This document shows positions 9,270 to 18,162 of a stretch of DNA of 21,851 nt, one piece after another. The position numbers and the translations under genes were made by a program. Source of the stretch: Dimargaris cristalligena (Eukaryota; Kickxellomycota; Dimargaritomycetes; Dimargaritales; Dimargaritaceae); assembly GCA_027576995.1 (NCBI GenBank), contig JANBQC010000455.1, forward strand, positions 1,676-23,526, in the 5' to 3' direction. The notes beneath the pieces were generated by a model that was not told the DNA's origin, did not search any database, and was given only the letters and a program-made list of their open reading frames with translations. Position 1 is the stretch's first letter, and each line of letters begins with the position of its first letter.

Positions 9270-12200
9270 ATGAGCTCCATCGAGAAGCTTATGATCCGCG
9301 GGATCCGCTCCTTCGACCCGGACACCCCCAGCGTCATTGATTTTTTTACCCCGCTCACCATTATCGTCGGCCACAACGGCTCCGGCAAGACCACCATCAT
9401 CGAGTGTCTCAAATACGCCACCACCGGCGAACTGCCCCCTAACAGTAAAGGCGGTGCTTTTATCCACGACCCCAAGCTCTTCCGGGCCCCCGACACGAAG
9501 GCCCAAATCAAACTCAAGTTCAATAACGTCAACCGCCAGCCCCTGATTTGTACGCGGTCCATGCAGCTGACCATCACCAAAACGAAATCCATGAGCCAGA
9601 AAACTTTGGAGAATTTATTGGTCAAAATTAACCCTAATGACCCCACCAAGAACGTAAGTCTTAGCACCCGCTGCGCCGATTTGGACCTGGAAATCCCGAT
9701 TCAGCTCGGCGTGTCCAAGGCGATTCTGCAGAACGTCATCTTTTGTCACCAGGAGGAATCCAACTGGCCCCTGGCCGAACCCGCCGTTGTCAAAAAGAAA
9801 TTCGATGAAATTTTTGCGTCCAGTCGGTAAGTCAACCCCCTTCTACCCACCTATTCACTGAAGGAGCTATTCGTGAATCCCTCCATCGACAGCAAGTCAT
9901 TCTGTAATTGTAATCCGCCTGTGGGGCATACTCCCATGGTATCATCCCCCAGTCCTGACTCCTTCTCCCCTCCCCATCCTTCGCCTAAAACCCCTTTAAC
10001 TACCCCCCCACTGTTTAGCTACACCAAAGCTCTCGATTCCATCAAGGCCATCCGGAAAGACCAGACGGTGGAAATTAAGCTCGATCAGCAACACCTTTCC
10101 CACATCCAGGAAAACCGCTCCAAAGCCGAGCGGGTCCGCCTCAATCTCATGCACACCGAGGAAAAGCTGGCGCTCTTTGAAGAACAGACCCGGGCACAGG
10201 ACAAGGCCCTCCGGGAAATCCTGGAACGCATCACCGCCTTGAAACAGATCCAGGAGCAAGTAACCTTTCACAAGGGGATCTTAGCCCAGCTGCAGAACGA
10301 GGTCTTGATTTACACGGGCAACCTACGACACCTTAAACAAAATATGACCATAATGGGCGGTAGGTATCCATAGCCTTTAAGGCCGAGGGCCACAGGGTTT
10401 GTCAGTGGACTAATAACCCCTTCTCGCTGGTTCCTTACTAACCCCCCTTTTTTTTCAATATATATATTACATGTCTCTTGTCCAATCTGGCAGAGCCGAT
10501 TGAGGAAATCAAGCGACTTAGCGAGAGCCAGGAGGATGTCCACCGTGAAATTCAACGCGAAACCAAACTGCTTGACCGCAAGGTGGCTGATAATGAGGCC
10601 AAGATAGCCGAGTACCGAACGTCCCTGACCCAGCTTTTTTCGAAAAAGGGTCGGGTCGAGGCTGAAATTCAGGTAAAATAATAGCACCTACTAGGCCTTA
10701 ATCCAATTGTTACACCGATTATATGAATTTATGTCTCAGGTGATTATATGTATATATCGAAATGTAATTATCATTTGGTCAGGCAAACTCGTTCTATTAA
10801 ATAACCTACGAATCATCTACCAATCTTCGGACCTCTATTACACCCACCAGGAACACACTCGGCAAATCGGTCAATTGGCGGAACTGCTCCATCGCCTGCG
10901 CGACATCTACGAATTGGAGCTTTCTTTTATCGATCCTGCCGAAGCATCCGCCGAGGCCCTAGTCGGACCATCGGATCAACTGACCCAATTAAGACAGGTC
11001 AAATCCCTGAAAAGAGCCCAGCTTAAGGTAAATATACCGCGGAAACCCGACGAGGTCGATAATTCGGCCAACAAACTAGGCTGCAATAATCTAATCAGGT
11101 ATTGGTCACTCAACGAACCGTTACAATCGCATGCACTCGACCGTTATATATTTACGGTTTTTTTTGTATGGTTATTCCCCGAACCCCTTAGAAAAAGAAC
11201 CGGGAGCTCGAGGTCGAAATTCAAGCTCAATTGGCCCACCATGAATCCATGCTAAACGAAACTGTCCAGAAAATGGCATTTATTGAGAAACAGAAGGTAA
11301 GCCCGGTGATTTAAATTATTGCAGTCATAATTAAAAACTCCGCCACTTGCCATTACATTGCCTCTCTTTTCGTACTCTTTTCCGCCTTCTATTTTTACAA
11401 TCACTACCCCCATCCTTCACTAAACCATGTTCCTTTTTTTTATTTACTCTAAAAATGATATTAATTACGTTTCCTGACTACCGCTTTCGATCAACAGGCG
11501 ACTCTTGCCTCCCAGGTTAAACGAAACACTCAGACCATTCTTAATCTCGTGGTAGATGGCTCCAAAGTGCAGGCGTTAAGGGAAACTCTGCAAACCCACC
11601 AAGCCGACTTGGCCGCTTTCCGGGCCGAAGTGGCGGCGGGAAGCCTAGCTACGAACATCAGCGAGACCCATGCCGCATTGCAAGCCTGTGAGACTCGCCT
11701 CGACCATCTTAACCGGGAGATGCGGTCGCTGAGTGGGATGGCCGACAGGCGTGCTAAACTGGCCCTGTTGATGACTCAGTTGGAATCCCAGCAGTTGGAT
11801 AGTACTGCTCTATTAGAACAGTTGGCCAAGGCCGGCCGGGATATCCCTGACCTACCATCCTCAGATCCGAAGGCTGCCTCGTCGTTGATTGGGTAAGTTG
11901 AGCAATGTACCACGATATCTACCCCACATTAGGTGTCCCTTTTACATTAAGCTATATTCTATTAGTTAAGAGAAGAATCTCACCTTTATTACATTTTTCT
12001 GCAATTAGCAGAACTGATTGCTAAACTATCACTCTTATTCATCCCCTATCCTTACACTGATGCTATCATCCTATTATGGCCCACCATTAATGCAGCCAAG
12101 CTCACGTATCTATTCGCCAGATGGAATCCGACATTCGGACCAATGACCAAAGTACAGCCATGATACAGGCACAAATGGCCGAAAAGGATTCCCAGGAAAC

Positions 12201-15200
12201 CACTCTTCGGAAAACCCAAGCCGAGCTGAAGGTTCCCATGGAAGAGGCGGACCAACTGACCAAGGAGCACGGCAGTCTTTTCAGCATCCAACGACGAGTG
12301 GATGATATTACGGTTCTCTTGAATCGGAGCGGAGGTTCTGAGTCCGTATTAAAATTACTCAGCCACGAAAAGAGCCGAACGGTTTGCTGTCCCTTGTGCC
12401 GAAAATCAATTAAGACGCCGGAAGAGGACGAAGAGTTCGACCTAAATGTAATTGACCAACTGTCATTTCAATATATATATATATATATATATAAATGTGT
12501 ATCATTTGGTATGCCACAGGCCCCCTACTAGCTGAAGAACCTTTGGATGGTTAGCCAACTCGCCATACACCCTTTTACCCTTTCACCCCACCCTACTTAT
12601 TCACTAATCGGTACATTTTCTTGTGCCAACCGTGCTCTCCCGTTTACCGATGTTTTTTTACTCGAACCAGCTCAACCGTCTATTGATTGGTTCCCCTCAG
12701 CAGACAGTCAAATTAGAAACGGAACTGGACCAAATCCAAGGTATCCTTCGACGTATGAAGGCCGGGAAGGCAGCGGCCGAAGAGTTTGCAAAGAATAAGG
12801 GGACACTACTGGTACTCCAGTCGTATGCGGAACGGGCCAAACTGTCTTTAGAAGAGATTGTCCAGCAAACCACCGAGGTAAGATTTGGAAACCTGATATT
12901 CCAATTTTTACTCGTGATTTATAAATATACAGTCCAGTTCTCTGGGTTCAGTTCAATTTATGCCAAGGTCGACATGATCGAATTCTCCTGAATGGTTAGC
13001 CTACCTTACACTAATCGTGCGAATCGGCTTGGCACTTTCCCTTGTTTAATATATATGACCCTGAATATCTATGCCCTGACCATCGTTTGGTCATCTCCTT
13101 GATACATATTGCTTAGTTGGATGACAAAATCGGAAGTGCCAAAACACGTATTTCGGCACTGGAAGGACTCGTCAGCCTTGGTGACCGGCTGGCAACGGCG
13201 GAACGGGCCGTAAATAACACCCAGGTTGAGGTCGATAAATTGAAGGCCCAGCTGGCATCATCGGGAAGCACCCTCACCTTCGACGAGTGTCAGTCGCAAG
13301 CTGAGCTTGCCAGTGCTGAAAAGTAAGTACCCATAATTTACCTTGTAAAGCTCTATCCAGATCCAAGACCCTGTATATATATATATATTTATTTATCCAC
13401 TTTAACAACACTTTCAACTAACCTCGACTTCCATCTACTTCATAACTACAATTATCCACTACACCTTTGTCTATCCACCAACCTTTTTAAATTACAGAAA
13501 ATCATTGGAACATAAACTAGCACAATTAAACCGCGACCAAGTTAGCCAGCAGGAGAAAGACCAAAGTCTAAAGATTCTGATACTACAAGTCGAACAAAAT
13601 CTCCAGACCCTCCAGTTTCAGCTGGTTGAACGCCAAAAGCTCGAAGCCGAATCAGCATTGGCTCAGCGGGATCTCGAGGGATTATGCGGCGAGCTGAAGG
13701 TAGGCACTATGCGATTTTAATCGCTAAAGTAACTAGTATACCATGCTGAAATATAGTCCATCATCACTATACAGGTTTCTAGTAGTTTTAATATTAAGGA
13801 CTATGTTACAAATGGCGATTGGTATCTGTCTTTACATATACGATCAACACTGGTCTTTTTCTGAAATAGAATCTACAACTCCAGCAAACTGAACGTAACC
13901 AGCAACTACTGGTTGAGCGGGAAACATTAAACCAGCATCGTGAGAGTTCTCGCACGGCGGAGGAAGCGGCCGAAGAAGACCTTCGTCAATTGTCGGAACA
14001 TCTACTTACGATCCGGTCTATCCGGGATCGATTAAGTCGATTCATCCAGGATGGGGTAGCGGACCACCTTCGGGACTGCTTGGCCGAAATTGGGCAAATC
14101 GAGACTCACATTGCCGAGTGTGAGGAAGACATGGCAGCCAATACGGACCGCTTGGCCGACTTGGACCGCCGGGCCCTGGATTTAGACGCCTTTACGAAGC
14201 AACTCCGGGATAATATTGAATACCACGAGTATCTCGATCGGATAACCCATTTGGAAACGAAAATCCAGGAAACGGAAGCCACTCTAGCCCAGCATCGTGA
14301 AACGGCGCAGGCCCACATCAGTGGACACTCCCGAAACCACGCCCACCGCCCGGGTGACAATCCCACGACGGACTGGGAACCCGAGCTGGCGGCCCTCCAG
14401 GAGGAACACGCGGCCCTCACGGCAAAAGGGGCAGGAATCCAGGGGGAGATGAAACAACTCCAGGCCCAGCGCCGCCAGTACCGGATGGAACTCGACACCG
14501 ATTTCCCCAACGTGGACACCCAATTCCGCGACCAGTTGATCAAATTCAAAACCACCGAGTTGGCCAACCAGGATTTGGACAAATACGCCAAGGCCCTCGA
14601 TACCGCCATTATGAAATTCCATTCCCTGAAAATGGCGGAAATTAATAAGATCATCCGTGATTTGTGGATGCACACGTACCAGGGAAACGATATTGATACG
14701 ATTGAGATTCGGTCGGATTGCGAAAATGCGCGGGGTAATCGGTCGTATAATTATCGGGTAAGTGAGATGTACTTATGGGAGACGATTCATTAGATGCCTG
14801 GTTTTGTATCATAACCTCTCGTTTTCTGGACTTTGGTGTGTCAACTGGACTGTATGCCTTTCGGTATGGTATACTGGAGGAGGCTAAATGCTAGTGGCAA
14901 CATTGGTTTACCTTGAAACCGAGATCAACTTGATTTTTGTGTTTGGATACCCGGTCTCCGCCATTGCATTGTAGTAACACCCACTATACATTGCCCGTAT
15001 GGGACACCTCGATGTTAATATACCTAAGGTGGTCATGATCAAACAGGGTATCGAACTGGACATGCGCGGCCGTAGCAGTGCCGGCCAGCGCGTATTGGCC
15101 TGCCTAATCATCCGCCTCGGCCTCGCCGAATCCTTCGGGACTAACTGCGGCATATTAGCCCTCGATGAACCCACCACGAATCTGGACCAGGCCAACATTG

Positions 15201-15691
15201 AGAGTCTGGCCGACGGCCTGTCGCATATTATTCGGGCGCGCCGGCAGCAGCATAATTTCCAGCTCATTGTGATTACCCACGATGAATCGTTTGTGGAACT
15301 GTTGGGCCGGTCGGACTACACGGACCATTACTGGCGGGTATTCAAAAATGAGAAGTAAGTAAAAATATATATATTCCAGCGGGCTATTCTAATGGGCGGG
15401 GTTTACCTAGGGAAATGGTGTTAGCTAATTGTCACTCCGGGTTTAGGGTTGTTACGTGGTTTTCCATCCTGTGGTTTCTAAAAAGAATCGGGGCACACTG
15501 GCCAGTACTTTCCTGTATAAAATATCGCAGAAGGATGGTTTACATCAACGTTAGGCAAATCAAGGATTTAAAATTCATATAGCCTTTTAATTAATTAATT
15601 AATTTTGAATTTTTATGTGTTTATGCTGGCGCATTCTTTCCCCAATAGACAACACTCGGGAATTGAACTAGAAGCCATATCCCAGGCGTAG
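9270..15691 (+). CDS. RAD50: DNA double-strand break repair ATPase Rad50 (MRN/MRX complex)
   Basis: Thirteen exons: 9270-9826, 10019-10359, 10494-10672, 10851-11027, 11192-11296, 11498-11892, 12096-12447, 12701-12877, 13117-13322, 13498-13699, 13870-14757, 15029-15354 and 15649-15691. All join in phase to 1315 residues, against about 1312 in yeast and human. Rad50 is the SMC-like ATPase that works with Mre11 and Nbs1/Xrs2 to hold, sense and process DNA ends in the nucleus. Walker A is GHNGSGKTT (34-42) and the Q-loop is [11 protein letters not shown] (Q161). Long coiled coils surround the zinc hook CPLC (C683 and C686). The signature is RGRSSAGQ (1206-1213), Walker B is [11 protein letters not shown] (D1239, E1240) and the H-loop is ITHDE (H1277). 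The last exon, reading [14 protein letters not shown], restores the usual QHS.IE tail. A His/Pro-rich stretch interrupts the distal coiled coil at about 1046-1070. The acceptor of exon 8 is a CAGCAG tandem, so one Gln is optional. Confidence 0.97.
12385..12399 (+). other. Rad50 zinc-hook codons (CCPLC)
   Basis: The codons read C-C-P-L-C, with C683 and C686 forming the CxxC hook. Two Rad50 molecules dimerise here by sharing one zinc ion. The position matches the human (C681/C684) and yeast hooks closely. Confidence 0.9.
12471..12492. repeat. (AT)11 microsatellite in RAD50 intron 7
   Basis: A pure AT dinucleotide tract starting 23 bases inside the intron that follows the zinc-hook exon. Confidence 0.95.
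13372..13387. repeat. short (TA)n tract in RAD50 intron 9
   Basis: TA dinucleotides in the intron between 13323 and 13497. Confidence 0.8.
15585..15604. repeat. (TTAA)n tetranucleotide tract in the last RAD50 intron
   Basis: Tandem TTAA/AATT units within the 15355-15648 intron, about 45 bases before the acceptor of the final exon. Confidence 0.85.
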
Positions 15692-16191
15692 CAATTAGGA
15701 CTGACATTGCCTTGTATCCCAAGCATAAATCAGTGCCCGCAAGGTGCACCTTCTTAAACCATGACCAAAGACACACCAGTATAGGACACTTTAGACGTTG
15801 TGCTGTATTAATGATAGTAAGATGTAATAAAATTCTTGACGAGGGGTACTACCTCTATTCAGAACGTAAACATGATCTGATTCAAAGAAAACGAATAAAT
15901 AATGGGCACACCGTTTATTTGATAATTACTATATATGATAGGTGGTCTTTAATATACCGGCGCTTGGCAATGATGGATGTTATATTTTGGCAGAGAAAAA
16001 CAGGAACAGTCCTTATGAACAGCCGCCAGTTGGCAACTAAATGGGAGTTACGGATGTTCTACTGATTTAATCCCAATAGACTATCGCAGCGACCACACAA
16101 TATTCAAATATAAAGGAGGGCATACATCAATATGGAGTGCCGAATTGGTAGAATATATAAGCGAAGTCAAAAGACCCGATTAGGTTTCCTA
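15692..16191. other. intergenic region between convergent genes
   Basis: AT-rich 3' flank shared by RAD50 (plus) and the unknown minus-strand gene. A plus-strand frame open for 117 codons (15712-16065) starts with TTG only and resembles no known protein. Several AATAAA/ATAAAT elements lie here. Confidence 0.5.
15826..15831 (+). terminator. candidate polyadenylation signal of RAD50
   Basis: AATAAA about 135 bases after the RAD50 stop codon at 15689-15691. The placement supports transcription running past the preceding in-frame TAA at 15356-15358 and into the last exon. Confidence 0.45.
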
Positions 16192-17219
16192 TTAGAACCT
16201 GAAAAAGAAAATACGGGATATATTTATTTTAAAACAAACAAAAAAAAATCGAGGTAAACGGAATTGTCGACTGGACACTAGCCCGATTGCATTTATTTGC
16301 GCCTCGGTTTCATATTCTTCGAGTAAGTTTGGAAACAATTTATATCCTTTTTCCGCACTTGTTAACAGTTGGTTGGTAATGTTGGAGTCCAAGAAAGCCT
16401 TTTCACCGCCGGTGACTAGTTGCTGAATGGAATGTTTTCGTACACGGAGAGACACCGATAGCAACTTGGTGTCTCTGCATCTTCTAATGACGAAAGCGTT
16501 GAGGAATCCAAGCTCTCTGTAACAGTTCGTTGATACGTTACTAAACGGAATGTTTTGCTTCTCGATTTGGACTGTGGCCCAGTTAGACCCCAGTTCTTTG
16601 GCACAACGGGCCGGATTTGGTGTACCATTTCTGAAACTAGTAAGGGCGCCACGAATATGTATTTTGATATTGAATTCCAACGCCATGATGATAATGAAGG
16701 TCAGAAGGTTGTTTCTGGTATAGACGTCATCTGTTTTTAACACCTCGGTTAGCATGACTTGTAAATATTCCGCGTCGCTTCGGCTGGTGAAGAGGGCTAC
16801 CAGGGCTGGAATAAAGAATCTGATAAAGGTGGGTTCGCAAGTATTGGATAGCGAGGGCCAGGATTTTCCGTATAACTTGGCGCGTCGTTCGATTTCCTTA
16901 ATTTCGGAGGCAAACCCGTGTCTTCTGTTCTCAAGCACATTTTCGCCAAAATCCCCTGAAAGCCAGTTAGAAACATCGGGATATACCCTCTTACTAGGGG
17001 TATCCACGAGTAAAGGAAAGGCAGCCTTTTGCTGTTTGGAGTTCAACGCGTCATAATTGACATATTCCCAATCTACAGGGAGATAATCAAGTTTCTTATG
17101 CCAAATCACCCAAGAGATTTTTTGGGCCTTGATAGAGTCGTAAACTAGTTGGATTACCATCGAATCGTATTCCAAAGGAACCAAACCGTAGAGTTCTTCT
17201 TTCACATGTATTGTTGGAT
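16192..17219 (-). CDS. uncharacterised protein, main coding exon
   Basis: The minus-strand frame is open from an acceptor (AACATAG ending at 17220) to a stop at 16192-16194, about 340 codons. I do not recognise the family. Visible features are KKLDYLPVDWEYVNYDAL, NWLSGDFGENVLENRR, SWPSLSNTCEPTFIRFF, a hydrophobic FFIPALVALF segment, a hydrophobic TFIIIMALEF segment and an alpha-helical Lys/Glu-rich end. It has no ATG near its 5' end (the first GTG is at 17205), so it is an internal or terminal exon. The upstream exon at 17507-17965 brings a signal peptide and the two are probably one gene, but that requires a phase-1 junction. The last residues (after SSRQF) turn into a Phe/Ile-rich run read from AT-rich DNA. 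A short intron from about 16256 to the strong TTTTTCAG acceptor at 16200 could replace that tail with a short basic end. Possibly a lineage-specific secreted family. Confidence 0.6.
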
Positions 17220-17506
17220 CTATGTTACCATAATGGTTAATATATCAGGAATGGTTGTAATATTGATGTGAATGGTGCGGTTAGTATGGTAGTATATTAT
17301 AAGGATGGGTTAGTTGGGCAACTAAAGGTCTAGAAAGCACATTAATGTGTTATGAACGGTTAAGGAATGGTGAATGGGGGCTAACCTGATTTTTAGGAAA
17401 TTGGCTCAGTGCCCGTTGTCAACAAAGAGTCGGTTGGATGTCATATAGCGAAGAATATTGGTGAGATGAAATAAACAAACATAAATATCAAAAAGCGGGA
17501 ACCTAC

Positions 17507-17965
17507 CTTTGCAAATGACCCATTGTCCTTAGTCTTTATAATAATGGGGACGCCGATCTCGTCATCGCCATCGACTTCCTCGTATTCTCCTTCGTTATCG
17601 CTGTCATTATCATCGTCGCCGTCTACTTTGTAGGTGTCTTTATCGTAGCTGCCTCCTATGTATGCCTTTTCGTAGTTGGATTCTTGGACATCGTCATTCG
17701 CACGGACACCACTAGATTGTTCTTTTCCTCAATCACCAAAACGCGAAGCATCAGAACCTTCCACTACTGCCACCGTAAGGGAGTCTGCCATAACATTAGT
17801 TCCGGCACCGAGAGCAACTCCTCCGACGCATTCCTTAAGGTCTATTTTGCTCAAATCATTCGCGTCGAATGGGCCATATCCTGGACCAGCTGGTTGGGGG
17901 CGACTTGCAACGTAAAGGGCCATGATCAGGCCAAGAACCGAGACTGAGGCAACCGAAGGTCTCAT
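17507..17965 (-). CDS. first exon of the uncharacterised secreted protein, with in-frame TGA
   Basis: The minus-strand ATG at 17965 opens a frame beginning MRPSVASVSVLGLIMALYVA, a clear signal-peptide shape: a basic start, about 16 hydrophobic residues, then a polar Ser-Arg-Pro-Gln. After 78 codons there is a TGA (17729-17731). Beyond it the same frame stays open for 74 codons, turning strongly acidic (VDGDDDNDSDNEGEYEEVDG), up to a GTAGGT donor at 17501-17506. The continued frame suggests that this is one exon with a premature stop, or that a small intron removes the TGA. A phase-1 donor at GGTGCC paired with CCAAG|AATCC would do so, leaving an intron of about 128 bases. The GTAGGT donor (phase 0) does not fit the next exon's acceptor; the weaker GTTCCC donor at 17502 (phase 1) does, giving KVDPTIHV. 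It may be a pseudogene, a mis-modelled gene or true readthrough. Confidence 0.45.
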
Positions 17966-18154
17966 GGTGGGCGGGATGGGATCGAAGGGGATGGGTGTTG
18001 GGTGAACGGGAAAAGGGCACTGGAGATAGGACCTAGTAATTTTACAACTATAGCTGGTTAAGGCACTCTATAATAGATAGAATAGGATAATGAACGGATA
18101 ATAGAACAGTGTGTTGACAGAGTTGTTGATTAATGAAAGGGGGGGATAAGGGTC

Positions 18155-18162
18155 TTTTTATA
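18155..18162 (-). promoter_or_regulatory. TATA-like element of the unknown minus-strand gene
   Basis: Reads TATAAAAA on the minus strand, about 190 bases before the ATG at 17965. No other evidence of a promoter is available. Confidence 0.35.

Noticed and set aside
9083..9667. Minus-strand frame of 194 codons overlapping the RAD50 start
   Set aside because: It is antisense to the highly conserved Rad50 N-terminus; the opposite frame is open as a by-product of GC-biased third positions.
14106..14675. Minus-strand frames of 189 and 129 codons within RAD50
   Set aside because: They are shadows of the 888-base RAD50 exon 11, with Ser/Arg/Trp-rich or odd composition and no start context.
15655..15685. 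T-arm-like GTTCAATTCC on the minus strand
   Set aside because: The flanking bases do not form a 5-bp T stem and no acceptor stem or anticodon arm is present; it lies in the last RAD50 exon.
15712..16065. Plus-strand frame of 117 codons after RAD50
   Set aside because: TTG start, AT-rich, no recognisable domain, and located in the RAD50 3' flank with polyadenylation-like signals inside.
17729..17731. Selenocysteine codon
   Set aside because: There is no known selenoprotein family, no adjacent redox Cys/Thr motif and no visible SECIS; an intron or a broken gene explains the TGA more simply.
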